In this document: piece by piece, positions 26,636 through 36,494 of the stretch
Numbering within the stretch: position 1 is the stretch's first letter
Layout: every line of letters starts with the position of its first letter
Assembly (NCBI RefSeq): GCF_000876655.1
Contig: NZ_JYCN01000014.1
Location: 62,001 to 126,000, forward strand
Reading direction: 5' to 3'
Length of the DNA stretch: 64,000 nt
Source of the DNA: Arthrobacter sp. SPG23
GTDB lineage: Bacteria; Actinomycetota; Actinomycetes; Actinomycetales; Micrococcaceae
Notes under the pieces: generated by a model
What the model saw: the letters and a program-made list of their open reading frames with translations, nothing else
Told to the model about the DNA's origin: nothing
The model's database searches: none
Position numbers and translations under genes: made by a program

Positions 26636-28255
26636 CTAACCGTCGCCGTCGCCGTCGCTGTGGCCGTCGCCGGACGAACCGTCGGCACGGTGGCTGGCAT
26701 GGCTGACGCTGCCGCTAACTTCCCGCGGTTCGGTTGCGCCGGAAGTGGCGGGAAGCAGTGAGCTGCGCGCCGGGCGGTTCCGGCGGATCAGCTTGAGCAG
26801 CAGCGGCCAGAGGAGGATGATCGCCACGATGACCCAGATCCCGACGGCAATCGCTTCGCTCCACAGTCCGGCCGGATTGCCGGCGCTGAGCTGGAGGGTC
26901 TTGCGTAGCTGGCCTTCGAGGCGCGGCCCCAGGATCACGCCCAGGATCAGCGGCAGCACGGGCAGTCCGAAGCGCCTCATCATGAAGCCCAGCGCGCCAA
27001 GCACCAGCAGGATGACCAGGTCAAACGCCTGCAGGTTCACCGAATAGGCGCCCAGCGTGGCAAAGAACAGGATCCCGGCATAGAGGTACGGCCGCGGGAG
27101 CTGCAGGAGCTTCGCCCAGACCGGTGCCAGCGGAAGGTTGATGATCAGGAGCAGGAAGTTGCCGATGAAGAGGCTGGCAATCAGCGCCCAGACCAGCGGC
27201 CCCTCGCTGGCGAACAGCTGCGGCCCGGGCTGGATGCCGTAGGACGTGAATGCTGCCAGCATGACGGCGGCCGTGGCGTTGGTGGGAAGGCCCAGGGCAA
27301 GCATGGGGGTCAGCGTGCCCGCTGCCGCGGCGTTGTTGGCGGCTTCCGGTCCGGCAACGCCCTCAATGGCGCCGTGGCCGAATTCCTCGGGGTGCTTGGA
27401 GAGCCGTTTCTCCGTGACGTAGGACAGGAAGGTGGGGATCTCGGCGCCGCCTGCGGGGAGTGCTCCGAAGGGGAAACCGAATGCTGTACCGCGGAGCCAG
27501 GGTTTCCAGGACCGCTTCCAGTCGTCTTTGCCCATCCAGGGTTGTCCGACAGGGATGATGTTCATCGGAGTGCGGCGCAGGTGAGCCGCCACCCACAGTG
27601 CCTCTCCGACGGCGAAGATGGCTACGGCCACCACCACGATGTCCAGGCCGTCGGCCAGGAGCGGCATCCCGAAAGTGAGGCGTTGCTGGCCGGTGACCGA
27701 ATCCATGCCCACAAGGCCGATTGCCAGGCCCAGGCCCAGGGACGCGAACCCGCGCAGCCGGGAGGACCCCAGCACGGCGGTGACGGCCAGCAGGGCGAGC
27801 ACCATGATCGCGAAGTAGCTGGGTGAGCCCAGGCTGACGGCGAACTGGACCACGATCGGCGCGCAGACGGCGAGCAGCGTGGTACCGATGGTGCCGGCCA
27901 CAAAGGAACCGATGGCGGCGGTGGCCAAAGCCTGTGCCGCCCGCCCGGCTTTCGCCATCTTGTTGCCCTCGATGGCGGTGACCACCGATGACGACTCGCC
28001 GGGTGTGTTGAGCAGGATGGAGGTGGTGGAGCCGCCGTACATGCCGCCGTAGTAGATGCCGGCGAACATGATGAAGGCGCTGGTGGGCTCCAGGGCGTAG
28101 GTGACCGGAAGCAAAAGGGCCACGGTCATGGCCGGGCCAAGGCCCGGGAGGACTCCCACGGCAGTGCCGAGGACCACGCCGATGACGGCGTAGAGGAAAT
28201 TCATGGGGGTCAGCGCGGTGGCGAAACCGTCCATGAGGGAGGAGAAGACGTCCAT
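26636..28255 (-). CDS. tctA: Tripartite tricarboxylate transporter, large membrane subunit
   Basis: The 539-residue protein has about 12 hydrophobic helices and TctA motifs: [53 protein letters not shown] and [15 protein letters not shown]. It forms the channel of a proton- or sodium-driven, binding-protein-dependent uptake system for citrate or similar acids. The last ~40 residues are a Ser/Asp/Gly tail ending in [15 protein letters not shown]. The start overlaps the tctB stop by one base (TAATG). Confidence 0.95.
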   Translation of the reverse strand: MDVFSSLMDGFATALTPMNFLYAVIGVVLGTAVGVLPGLGPAMTVALLLPVTYALEPTSAFIMFAGIYYGGMYGGSTTSILLNTPGESSSVVTAIEGNKMAKAGRAAQALATAAIGSFVAGTIGTTLLAVCAPIVVQFAVSLGSPSYFAIMVLALLAVTAVLGSSRLRGFASLGLGLAIGLVGMDSVTGQQRLTFGMPLLADGLDIVVVAVAIFAVGEALWVAAHLRRTPMNIIPVGQPWMGKDDWKRSWKPWLRGTAFGFPFGALPAGGAEIPTFLSYVTEKRLSKHPEEFGHGAIEGVAGPEAANNAAAAGTLTPMLALGLPTNATAAVMLAAFTSYGIQPGPQLFASEGPLVWALIASLFIGNFLLLIINLPLAPVWAKLLQLPRPYLYAGILFFATLGAYSVNLQAFDLVILLVLGALGFMMRRFGLPVLPLILGVILGPRLEGQLRKTLQLSAGNPAGLWSEAIAVGIWVIVAIILLWPLLLKLIRRNRPARSSLLPATSGATEPREVSGSVSHASHRADGSSGDGHSDGDGDG

Positions 28256-28767
28256 TAGAGAATCCCTTCCAGCAAGCCCGCGGGCAATGCGATGCCAAGG
28301 CCCAGGAAGAAGCCGTAGAAGGTCAGGATGGACATGGCCAGGGAAATGAGGCCGTCACGGACGTAGTGCCGTCCGCCGAGGGCCCATACGCTGCCCCAGA
28401 ACAGCACGGTTCCGGAAATCACCCAGCCGGCCCAGTCGATGAGCAGGATGTTCGCGATGAAGGCGCCCACCAGGGGGAGTACGGTCTTCCAGTCCGCGGG
28501 GTGCGCCAGGTCAACGTCCTCGCCGCCTTCCGCCTCGCCCTTGCCGCCGCGCAGTACATTCACTGCCAGCAGCACGGCGCAGACGACGAGCAGGCCGGCC
28601 ACGATGAAGGGAACCGTTTTGGGACCCACAGGGTCCGACTTGGAATAGGGTGTCGCCAGGCCGTAGGCGTCGAGGAAGACCAGGACCCCGGCCGCCCCGA
28701 GCAGGAGGGCGACCCCCAGCTCGGAGCGGCCTTTGAGCCGTGAGGCCACCGTTGGTGAGGAACTCAC
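28255..28767 (-). CDS. tctB: Tripartite tricarboxylate transporter, small membrane subunit
   Basis: The 170-residue protein has four predicted helices, the TctB layout, with a charged cytosolic loop in the middle ([14 protein letters not shown]). It bridges the binding protein and TctA in the membrane. GTG 28767 overlaps the tctC stop by 4 nt (GTGA), and its stop overlaps tctA, so all three subunits are translationally coupled. Confidence 0.92.
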   Translation of the reverse strand: MSSSPTVASRLKGRSELGVALLLGAAGVLVFLDAYGLATPYSKSDPVGPKTVPFIVAGLLVVCAVLLAVNVLRGGKGEAEGGEDVDLAHPADWKTVLPLVGAFIANILLIDWAGWVISGTVLFWGSVWALGGRHYVRDGLISLAMSILTFYGFFLGLGIALPAGLLEGIL

Positions 28768-29771
28768 GCCAAGCCAAGCTTCGTGAGGACGTCCGCCACC
28801 CGCTTGTCCTGCTCCGTCAGGAAGGTCTTGAATTCGTCACCGGTGACAAAAGCATCGGTCCAGCTGTGCGTCTTCAGCGTCTCCTTCCAGGCAGCGGTAC
28901 CGTGCATCTTCTCGATGGCTGCGATGAGGGCTGCCTTGTCGGCGTCGCTGATGCCCGGAGGGGCAACGATGCCGCGCCAGTTCGTGAAGACCAGGTCGAT
29001 GTTGGATTCCTTAAGGGTGGGGGCGTCAACGCCGTCCAGCCTCTCCGCGCCGCTGGTAGCCAGCACGCGGACCTCGCCCGATTCGATCTGCTTGAGGTAC
29101 TCACCGGCGCCGGAGGCAGCAAAGCCGAGCTTGTTGCCGAGGATGGCCGGGAGCAGGTCGCCACCGCCGTCGTAGGAAACAAAGTTGACCTTGGTGGCGT
29201 CGATCCCCACGGCTCCTGCGAGCTGCATGGGCAGCAGGTGGTCCGGGCCGCCCGGTGAGGAGCCGCCGCCGACGGCGATGGAACCCGGGTCGGCCTTCCA
29301 GGCCTTCACGAGGTCGTCGATGGTCTTGTAGGGCGAATCCTTGCTGACCATGATGGCGCCGGGCTCTTCAATGAGCTTGGCCAGTGGCGTGGTGTCCGTC
29401 AGCTTGGACGCGGACTTGTTGGTGTAGCTGGCGCCCACCACGCCCAGGCCCATCAGCATGGTGAGGTCGCCGTTGCCCTTTTCGTTGACCACGCGGGCCA
29501 GGCCCACGGTGCCGCCGGCACCGGCGAGGTTGAAGACTTCGGTGTTGGTGGCGATCTTCTCGTCGTCGAGAACCTTCGCGGCGGCACGCGCGGTGGTGTC
29601 GTAGCCGCCGCCGGGCGTATTGGGGACCAGGATCTGCAGCCCGGTGACGGGGCCGGCAGCGGCGCTGGAGCTGCCGCTCGTGGAGCTTTTGCCGGTTGCA
29701 CCGCAACCGGTGGCCATCAGGGCGATGCCGGCAGCGACGGCGGCAATTCGCAATGCGCGGTTCTGGCGCAT
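28764..29771 (-). CDS. tctC: Tripartite tricarboxylate transporter, substrate-binding lipoprotein
   Basis: The 335-residue protein starts MRQNRALRIAA and has a lipobox LMATGC about 22 residues in, so it is a membrane-anchored lipoprotein. Mature sequence shows TctC features: VPNTPGGGYDTTARAAAKVL, AGGTVGLARVVNEKGNGDL and GGSSPGGPDHLLPMQLA. It captures a carboxylate outside the cell and delivers it to TctAB. AGAGGA precedes ATG 29771; a longer reading to 29816 lacks a binding site. It is divergent from the CitA/CitB system that probably controls it. Confidence 0.95.
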   Translation of the reverse strand: MRQNRALRIAAVAAGIALMATGCGATGKSSTSGSSSAAAGPVTGLQILVPNTPGGGYDTTARAAAKVLDDEKIATNTEVFNLAGAGGTVGLARVVNEKGNGDLTMLMGLGVVGASYTNKSASKLTDTTPLAKLIEEPGAIMVSKDSPYKTIDDLVKAWKADPGSIAVGGGSSPGGPDHLLPMQLAGAVGIDATKVNFVSYDGGGDLLPAILGNKLGFAASGAGEYLKQIESGEVRVLATSGAERLDGVDAPTLKESNIDLVFTNWRGIVAPPGISDADKAALIAAIEKMHGTAAWKETLKTHSWTDAFVTGDEFKTFLTEQDKRVADVLTKLGLA

Positions 29772-29847
29772 GGGGTTCCTCTTCTCAGTAAAGTTCTTGG
29801 TAACGCTAGTCAGCAAAACTGACCGGTGCTCTGATGCTAGGCGGGGA

Positions 29848-29863
29848 AGTGACAGGCATCACT
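29848..29863. promoter_or_regulatory. CRP/GlxR-type binding site
   Basis: AGTGACAGGCATCACT holds GTGA-N6-TCAC, a full CRP/GlxR core. It lies 77 nt upstream of tctC and 158 nt upstream of the sensor kinase, in their shared control region. Confidence 0.55.
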
Positions 29864-30020
29864 CTTGTGTACTCAGAGAAAGTTAAGTTCATTTCGTTCA
29901 CGTTTCCGCTGTCTTACCGGACGCTCCGGACGCCGTCCCGGGGGAGCGGCTGCGCGTCCGTCCGGCAGGGTGCGCTGGGGTATAGTTCCGGTACCCCACC
30001 CACCAGAGGAAAGAACCACA

Positions 30021-31619
30021 GTGACTCGACGAAGAGGAATGTCCCTCGCCGGGCAGTACCTGGTCCTGCAGTTGCTGATTGTCCTGGCTGTCCTCGTCGC
30101 CGTCGTCGCCATATCCCTGGCCCAGTCGGCCGCCGCGTTTGAGCGGATCGAGGGGCGCCGCGCATTGTCCGCGGCTGAGGCGCTGGGCAGCAATCCCGCC
30201 GTCCGGGCGCTGCTTCCCTCGGCCGAACCGCGCGGAAGTGCGGCACTGTCCGCCGTCGCCGAGTCGGTACGCACCGTTTCCGGGTCCGCGCAGGTGGCAC
30301 TCGCCCGGTCTGACCGCACCGTGGTGGCGTCGTCGGACCCCGGACTGCTGGGCCGGCCCTTGGAACTCGGTGCGAGCCGGGTGACGGAAGGCCGGGCCTG
30401 GACCGGCGTGGTGGGCGGAACGGCCACGCCCGTGCTTTCAGCCCACGTCCCGGTCCTTGACGACTCCGGGACCATGATCGGGATTGCGTCCATCAGCCGG
30501 AACTACCCGTCCACGTGGGAGCGCCTGGGGGATGCTGTCCCCAACCTGTTGACCTATTTGGGGGTGGCCAGCGTCCTGGGGGTTGCCGGCTCCCTGCTTC
30601 TGTCGCGCAGGGTTAAGCGCCAGACCCTCGGCATGGAGCCCAGCGAAATCTCGGGCCTGGTGGAGAACCGCGAAGCGATGCTGCATGGACTCAAGGAAGG
30701 CGTGGTGGCGCTGGACCTCCACGGACGGATTACCGTGGCCAACGACAGTGCCCGGGCGCTGCTGGGCCTGCCGGCCGACTGCGTGGGCAAGGATCTGGCC
30801 GGACTGCCCGTGGAACCGGCGCTTAAGGAAGTCCTCACCGGCGAGCAGCCCGGGCAGGACCAGATGGTGCTGGTGGGGGAGCGCCTGGTGGTGCTGAACC
30901 GGGTGCCGATCCGTTCCAGGGGCAGGGTGATGGGTTCTGTGGCCACTTTGCGTGACCGGACGGAGCTTTCATCCCTGGAACGCGAACTGGGCACAACACG
31001 GACGGCAACGGACACGCTCAGGGCGCAGGCCCATGAATTCGCCAACCAGCTGCACGTTATTTCGGGGCTGATCCAGATCGGCGAGTACGATTCCGTGGTG
31101 CAGTTCGTCAACGGAGTCGCGGTGGACCGGACGCGCCTGAATGATGATGTGACCAGCCGCATCCAGGACCCGGCGCTCGCCGCCCTGCTGATCGCCAAAT
31201 CAAGCCTTGCAGCGGAACGGGGCGTGCCGCTGCAGCTGGACCCCGCGTCGTCACTCTCGCCGGTGGGCGATGAGCTCTCGCGTGACCTGACCACTGTTGT
31301 GGGGAACCTCGTGGACAACGCGCTCGACGCCGTCACGGGAGCCGCGGAAGCGTCGGTCCGGGTCCTCGTCGAGGACAGCCGCGAGGAAGTGGTGGTGACT
31401 GTCAGGGACACCGGGCCGGGCATTGACGGCGCAGCGGCCGATGAGATCTTCCGGCAGGGATTCAGTACCAAGCAGCCCGGCCCGGCCGGCGGCCGTGGCT
31501 TCGGCCTGGCACTCTCGCGGGTGGTCTGCCGCCGGAGCGGGGGAGACCTTGCAGTGGCCAACGACGGAGGCGCCGTCTTTACGGCGAGGCTAAAGACAGG
31601 AAAGGGTACCCGGGCATGA
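30021..31619 (+). CDS. citA: CitA/DcuS-type sensor histidine kinase
   Basis: The 532-residue membrane sensor has TM1 (about 13-35), an extracytoplasmic Cache-like domain (about 36-175), TM2 (about 176-200) and a cytosolic PAS domain (about 210-320). The kinase core has phospho-acceptor His338 in LRAQAHEFANQLHVISG, N-box GNLVDNALDAV and DTGPGI. Such kinases sense external citrate or dicarboxylates. GTG 30021 is chosen (AGAGGAAAG upstream); ATG 30039 is possible. It is coupled to the regulator by ATGA and divergent from tctCBA, its likely target. Confidence 0.9.
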   Translation: MTRRRGMSLAGQYLVLQLLIVLAVLVAVVAISLAQSAAAFERIEGRRALSAAEALGSNPAVRALLPSAEPRGSAALSAVAESVRTVSGSAQVALARSDRTVVASSDPGLLGRPLELGASRVTEGRAWTGVVGGTATPVLSAHVPVLDDSGTMIGIASISRNYPSTWERLGDAVPNLLTYLGVASVLGVAGSLLLSRRVKRQTLGMEPSEISGLVENREAMLHGLKEGVVALDLHGRITVANDSARALLGLPADCVGKDLAGLPVEPALKEVLTGEQPGQDQMVLVGERLVVLNRVPIRSRGRVMGSVATLRDRTELSSLERELGTTRTATDTLRAQAHEFANQLHVISGLIQIGEYDSVVQFVNGVAVDRTRLNDDVTSRIQDPALAALLIAKSSLAAERGVPLQLDPASSLSPVGDELSRDLTTVVGNLVDNALDAVTGAAEASVRVLVEDSREEVVVTVRDTGPGIDGAAADEIFRQGFSTKQPGPAGGRGFGLALSRVVCRRSGGDLAVANDGGAVFTARLKTGKGTRA

Positions 31620-32302
31620 TCAACGTCCTGATCGTCGATGATGACTTCATGGTGGCGAAAGTCCACGCCGGCTTCATCCAGCGCACGCCGGGTTTCACCG
31701 TCGTCGGGGTTGCGCACACCGGAGCCCAGGCCGTGGCGGAAACCGCACGCCTGCTGCCTGACCTGGTCCTTCTGGACATCCACCTCCCCGACATCAACGG
31801 CCTTGACCTCATGGCCAGGCTGCGGGAAACGGCGCCGGAACTGGACGTACTGGTGATCAGCGCGGCCCGCGAGGTGGAAACCGTCCGCCGGGCGCTGCGC
31901 GGCGGGATCGTCCATTACCTGATCAAGCCGTTTTCGCAGGCGGACCTGCAGGAGCGGCTGGAGCACTATCGCAGCGCCTACCAGGGCCTGGACCTTGCCA
32001 AGGACGTCGCCGAGCAATCCGACGTCAACCGGGTCTTCGGGCTGGAGCGCACCGATCGCGCCGAACGGGCGGAAGTCCGCCTCCCCAAGGGGTGCAGCCC
32101 GGAAACCCTCAGCCGGGTGGTGGACGTGCTGCAGTCCGCCGCAGCGGATCTGTCGGCGGCCGAGGTTGCGGACCTGCTGGGCACGTCCCGGGTCAGCGCA
32201 CGCCGTTACCTCGAGTACCTCCACGATGAGGCGAGGGTTGACGTTCACCTCAAGTACGGCGCGGGCCGTCCCGAGCGCCGCTACGAGCTCAAGTCAGCGT
32301 GA
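31616..32302 (+). CDS. citB: CitB/DctR-type response regulator
   Basis: The 228-residue protein has a receiver domain with DDD at 8-10, phospho-acceptor Asp54 (LLDIHLPDI) and LIKPF. A C-terminal helix-turn-helix (about 170-215) shows AAEVADLLGTSRVSARRYLEYL, as in the CitB/DpiA/DcuR group. It is coupled to its kinase and probably activates the tctCBA promoter. Its stop overlaps the 3' end of the convergent next gene by 9 nt. Confidence 0.93.
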   Translation: MINVLIVDDDFMVAKVHAGFIQRTPGFTVVGVAHTGAQAVAETARLLPDLVLLDIHLPDINGLDLMARLRETAPELDVLVISAAREVETVRRALRGGIVHYLIKPFSQADLQERLEHYRSAYQGLDLAKDVAEQSDVNRVFGLERTDRAERAEVRLPKGCSPETLSRVVDVLQSAAADLSAAEVADLLGTSRVSARRYLEYLHDEARVDVHLKYGAGRPERRYELKSA

Positions 32303-33775
32303 CCCGGGCGGAAGGGACAACGGGGGGATGGCCTCATACAGCAGGGTCCGGATCCAGCGCTGCCCCGTCTCGCGGCGTTCCGCCCGGCTCGCGAAGCGGT
32401 AGTGGTAGCTGTGGACGCGCACCCACCGGGGGCGTGCGCCGTCGAACGGGTCCTTGCGCAGGAGCCGCAGCACAGCACGGTCGGCTTCCAGCAGCTTGGC
32501 CAGGAAAGCGTAGAACCACTCCTCGTGGACCGTGCGCAAGGGCAGGAACCACATGAGCCAGTCCAGCCGGAGATGGTAGGGAGCCCACTGCCGGGGCAGC
32601 CGGCGGACGTCGCCCGGCTTACCGCGGAAACCGTACTCCCGCCAGTCGGCGTCGTCGTCCGGCTCGTCGTCGAGGGTGCCCTCCACCACGATCTCGATCC
32701 GCATTTTTGTCACCGTGCCGAATGCCCCGTAGGTGTTCACCAGCTGCCAGCGGTTGAAGCTGGCGTTCATCAGCTGCCGGTGCTGGAGGAGGTTCCGGGC
32801 CGGCCAGTAGCTGAGCACCAGCAGGAGCAGCGTCACGGCGAGCACGACGGCGAGCCACCACACCGGGGCCTGCGTGCCGCCGGCACCGGACGCAGCGCCA
32901 TACGCATGCCAGTCCAGCGGGATGACGGGAAGAACGGCGTGGGCCACCGGATCGCTCACTGCGGCGAAGGCCAGCAGGATGGCCATCCAGTTCAGCCAGG
33001 CAAAGTTTCCGCTCGCCACGAGCCATAGCTGGGTGAAGATGATGATGCCCGCGGCGATGCCGGCCAGCGGCTGTGGGGCGAAGAGGAAGAACGGCACCAC
33101 CAGCTGGGCGAAGTGGTTGCCCAGGACCTCCATCCGGTGCAGCGGTTTGGGCAGCAGGTGTGCCTGCCGGCTCAACGGACCCGGCATCGGCTGCGTCTCG
33201 TGGTGGTAATACAGCGCGGTCAGGTCGCGCCACTCGCTGCCTCCGCGGATCTTGATCATCCCGGCACCGAACTCAAGCCTGAACAGCAGCCACGCCAGCA
33301 GGATCAGGATCGTCCGCGGCGGCGGGGTCTGGTCCGAGCCGAGGAACGCCACCGTGAAGCCCGCCTCCAGCAGCAGCATCTCCCAGCCGAACCCGTAGAA
33401 GGTCTGGCCCACATTGACGATCGACATGTACAGCAGCCAGAGGGCCAGGAAGGCGATCATCGGCAGCCAGGGCGGTCCCAGTTGCGGAAGCCCCAGGACG
33501 AGTGTGGCCGAAATAGCCATCCCGCCCCAGCAAACCATGCGCAGCAGGCGGTCCGAGTAGCGCCAGAGGAACAGGCTGGGACGGCGGCGGCGCCTGAAAC
33601 TGTCCAAGTAGTCCGGCACCGGAAGCAGTCCGCGCTCACCGAGCAGCGCAGGGAACTGGTTGCGGCAGGAGAGGAACGCCACAAAGAAGAGCGTGGCAAT
33701 GCCGCGCTGCAGCACCTGCCGGGCGAATTCGTACTCCGGCGCGTCGAACCAGGCGGCCCATTCCACGTTGTTCAC
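32294..33775 (-). CDS. Lipase-maturation-factor-like membrane protein
   Basis: The protein of about 493 residues has roughly eight helices in the first two thirds and a soluble C-terminal third with MRIEIVVEGTLDD, WREYGFRGKPGD and RQWAPYHLRLDWLMWF. These match the LMF1/LMF2 family (DUF1222), which in animals helps lipoprotein lipase fold in the ER. The bacterial role is unknown. The conserved part begins WFDAPEYEFARQVLQRGIA. The start is uncertain: GTG 33775 follows GGCAGG, and GTG 33793 would add 6 residues. Confidence 0.87.
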   Translation of the reverse strand: MNNVEWAAWFDAPEYEFARQVLQRGIATLFFVAFLSCRNQFPALLGERGLLPVPDYLDSFRRRRRPSLFLWRYSDRLLRMVCWGGMAISATLVLGLPQLGPPWLPMIAFLALWLLYMSIVNVGQTFYGFGWEMLLLEAGFTVAFLGSDQTPPPRTILILLAWLLFRLEFGAGMIKIRGGSEWRDLTALYYHHETQPMPGPLSRQAHLLPKPLHRMEVLGNHFAQLVVPFFLFAPQPLAGIAAGIIIFTQLWLVASGNFAWLNWMAILLAFAAVSDPVAHAVLPVIPLDWHAYGAASGAGGTQAPVWWLAVVLAVTLLLLVLSYWPARNLLQHRQLMNASFNRWQLVNTYGAFGTVTKMRIEIVVEGTLDDEPDDDADWREYGFRGKPGDVRRLPRQWAPYHLRLDWLMWFLPLRTVHEEWFYAFLAKLLEADRAVLRLLRKDPFDGARPRWVRVHSYHYRFASRAERRETGQRWIRTLLYEAIPPLSLPPGSR

Positions 33776-33854
33776 GTTACGCCTGCCGTGCACGGCGTCA
33801 ATGTCCCGAGGCCCTGCCGCCGGCGGGTGCGCTGACGTGCGGGATACTTAACGG

Positions 33855-35039
33855 ATGCAGCCACGCAGAATCGTTCTCCTCGGATCCACCGGTTCCATCG
33901 GCACCCAGGCGATTGACGTCGTCGACGGCGCCCCGCACCTTTTCGAGGTTGTGGCACTGAGCGCAGGCGGCGGAAACCTGGAGCTCCTGGCCCGCCAGGC
34001 CGTCCATACGAAGGCCAAGGCCGTTGGTACGGCCAGCGGCGACGCCGCAGCCCTGCAGGACCTGATCGACGACGCCGCCAGGGCGGCCGGGCTGGCGGGC
34101 TACCGTCCCGAAATCATCACCGGGCCGGACGCGTCCACCCGGATCGCGGAGATCGAAGCCGACGTGGTGCTCAACGGCATCACCGGTTCCATCGGCCTGG
34201 CACCCACGCTGGCTGCCCTGAAATCCGGAGCCACACTTGCGCTGGCCAACAAGGAGTCGTTGATCGTCGGCGGCGCCCTGGTGAAGGCTGCCGCCCGCGA
34301 CGGCCAGATCGTCCCGGTGGACTCCGAGCATTCGGCCATCGCGCAATGCCTGCGCTCCGGGACCGCGGCCGAGGTGGACCGGCTCATCCTCACGGCCTCC
34401 GGGGGGCCCTTCCGCGGCAGGACCCGGGAGGAACTCCATAACGTCTCGCCGCAGGATGCCCTCGCGCACCCCACCTGGGACATGGGCCTGATGGTCACCA
34501 CCAACTCGGCCAGTCTGGTAAACAAAGGGCTGGAGGTGATCGAGGCGCACCTGCTGTTCGACATCCCGCTGGACCGCATCGACGTGGTGGTCCACCCGCA
34601 GTCCGTGGTCCATTCCATGGTGCAGTTCGTGGACGGCTCCATCATCGCCCAGGCCTCGCCGCCGGACATGCGCCTGCCCATCGCCCTCGGCCTGGGCTGG
34701 CCGGACCGGGTGCCGAAGGCGGCCGCGCCCTGCGACTGGACCCGGGCCACCAGCTGGACCTTCGAACCGCTCGACGTGGAGGCGTTCCCGGCCGTCAGCC
34801 TTGCCAAGGACGCCGCCAGGCAGGGGAGCACCTACCCCGCCGTTTTCAACGCAGCCAACGAAGAGGCCGTGATGGCCTTCCACTCCGGCCGGATCCGGTT
34901 CACGGACATTGTGGATACCATCGAAGCGGTACTCAGCGAACACCCAGGATCTTCCGGGCTGACAGTTGAGTCCGTGCTGGATGCTGAAGCGTGGGCACGA
35001 GCGCGCACCCACGAACGTTTAGCAGTGAGCAGTCTCTAG
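33855..35039 (+). CDS. dxr: 1-deoxy-D-xylulose 5-phosphate reductoisomerase
   Basis: The 394-residue cytosolic enzyme makes MEP from DXP with NADPH, the second step of the MEP isoprenoid pathway. It has an N-terminal dinucleotide motif GSTGSIGTQ (about 10-18), [24 protein letters not shown] (metal-binding D and E), TASGGPFRG and HPTWDMG. No ribosome binding site precedes the ATG, but GATACT lies 6 nt upstream, suggesting a leaderless mRNA. rseP follows 18 nt later, and the MEP gene ispG lies 3 kb downstream. Confidence 0.97.
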   Translation: MQPRRIVLLGSTGSIGTQAIDVVDGAPHLFEVVALSAGGGNLELLARQAVHTKAKAVGTASGDAAALQDLIDDAARAAGLAGYRPEIITGPDASTRIAEIEADVVLNGITGSIGLAPTLAALKSGATLALANKESLIVGGALVKAAARDGQIVPVDSEHSAIAQCLRSGTAAEVDRLILTASGGPFRGRTREELHNVSPQDALAHPTWDMGLMVTTNSASLVNKGLEVIEAHLLFDIPLDRIDVVVHPQSVVHSMVQFVDGSIIAQASPPDMRLPIALGLGWPDRVPKAAAPCDWTRATSWTFEPLDVEAFPAVSLAKDAARQGSTYPAVFNAANEEAVMAFHSGRIRFTDIVDTIEAVLSEHPGSSGLTVESVLDAEAWARARTHERLAVSSL

Positions 35040-35057
35040 GAAGCAGCAGATCTAAGC

Positions 35058-36389
35058 ATGAGTCCCGTCATTCTCTTCATCCTCGGTGTCGTCTTCGTGG
35101 CGATCGGCATCGCAGTCTCCATTGCGCTCCATGAGGTGGGCCACCTCGTTCCGGCCAAACTGTTCAAGGTGCGCGTCACCAAGTACATGATCGGTTTCGG
35201 TCCCACCCTGTGGTCAAAGCGCAAGGGCGAGACCGAGTACGGCGTCAAGGCCATCCCGCTGGGCGGCTACGTGTCCATGATCGGCATGTACCCGCCGAAC
35301 AAGGACGACGGCACGGTGCGGCCTTCCAGCACCGGGATGTTCCAGACCCTCGCCACCGAGGCGCGTTCCATGGCCCACGAGGAAGTGGGGCCGGGTGACG
35401 AGAAGCGGGTCTTCTACCGGCTTCCGGTGTGGAAGAAAGTCATCGTGATGCTTGGCGGCCCCGCCATGAACCTGCTGATCGGCGTGGCGCTGACGGCCGT
35501 GCTGCTGATGGGCTTCGGGATCAGCACCCCCACCACAACTATCTCGGACGTTTCCAAGTGCCAGGTCAAGGCCGGGGAAACCGTGGACCCGGACTCCGCC
35601 GACTGCAAGCTCACCCCCGCGGCTGAGGCGCAACTCAAACCGAACGACACCATTACGTCCTTCGACGGCAAAGCCGTCACCAGCTGGGATGAACTCACCG
35701 GCTGGATCCGCGCCTCCGCAGGCCGGGAAGTCAGCATCACCGTGGAGCGTAACGGCTCGACTGTCACCACCACGGTGACCCCGGTGCTTTCTGCCCGGCC
35801 CGTCGTCGGCGCCGACGGCCGGCAGGCGACTGATTCGAACGGAACCCTCCAGTACCAGGAAGTCGGCTTCCTGGGGATCGGCGCCCAAACAGCGCTGGTT
35901 GCCCAGCCGGCGTCGTCCGTCCTGCCCATGGCGGGGGAAAACATCCGGCAGGTTGCCGGCGTCGTCCTTAATCTGCCCGCACGCGTGGTGGGCGTTGCCA
36001 AGGCGGCCTTCAGCGAAGAGCCGCGCGATCCCAACGGCCCCATCAGCGTTGTGGGTGTGGGCCGGGTCGCCGGCGAGGTTGCCGCCATGGAGGAGGTTCC
36101 GCTGCAGTCCAGGCTCGCCGCGCTGGTGGGATTGCTGGCCGGACTGAACTTCGCGCTGGCGGTGTTCAACCTGGTCCCGCTGCTGCCGCTGGACGGCGGT
36201 CACGTGGCAGGTGCTCTGTATGAGGGAGCCCGGCGGCGGCTGGCCAAGGTGCTTGGCCGGCCTGACCCCGGAGCCTTCGACATCGCCAAGCTCCTGCCCG
36301 TGACCTACGTGGTGGCTGCGCTGCTGATGGGCATGAGTGCGCTGCTGATTTACGCGGACATCGTCAAGCCCGTCAACCTCTTCGGATAA
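35058..36389 (+). CDS. rseP: Site-2 intramembrane metalloprotease
   Basis: The 443-residue M50-family protease has the zinc motif HEVGH at residues 25-29 in the first helix and the second zinc motif LLPLDGGHV near 378-386. A PDZ domain (about 190-260) lies between, plus conserved GFGP and PLGGYVSMIGM. The family cleaves membrane-bound anti-sigma factors (Rip1 in mycobacteria). dxr-rseP-ispG order is classic. Compared with E. coli RseP it has a single PDZ. Confidence 0.95.
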   Translation: MSPVILFILGVVFVAIGIAVSIALHEVGHLVPAKLFKVRVTKYMIGFGPTLWSKRKGETEYGVKAIPLGGYVSMIGMYPPNKDDGTVRPSSTGMFQTLATEARSMAHEEVGPGDEKRVFYRLPVWKKVIVMLGGPAMNLLIGVALTAVLLMGFGISTPTTTISDVSKCQVKAGETVDPDSADCKLTPAAEAQLKPNDTITSFDGKAVTSWDELTGWIRASAGREVSITVERNGSTVTTTVTPVLSARPVVGADGRQATDSNGTLQYQEVGFLGIGAQTALVAQPASSVLPMAGENIRQVAGVVLNLPARVVGVAKAAFSEEPRDPNGPISVVGVGRVAGEVAAMEEVPLQSRLAALVGLLAGLNFALAVFNLVPLLPLDGGHVAGALYEGARRRLAKVLGRPDPGAFDIAKLLPVTYVVAALLMGMSALLIYADIVKPVNLFG

Positions 36390-36428
36390 TCAGCGCTCAA
36401 CGGCTTCTTTCCGTTAGTCAGCTCTTTT

Positions 36429-36494
36429 CGACTGATTTTTATAAATCAGCTTAAAACGATTGATATTAAATAATCAGTCGATTATGGTTGCCGC
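36429..36494 (+). promoter_or_regulatory. AT-rich inverted-repeat promoter/operator of satD
   Basis: CGACTGATT (36429-36437) and AATCAGTCG (36472-36480) are a perfect inverted repeat, and CTGATTT (36432-36438) with AAATCAG (36443-36449) forms another. A TTGATA -35 (36460-36465), 17-nt spacer and TATGGT -10 (36483-36488) can be read across it, putting the start of transcription at or next to the satD ATG (36495). The stretch is far more AT-rich than its surroundings. Because SatD has an HTH, autoregulation through these repeats is inferred. Confidence 0.55.
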
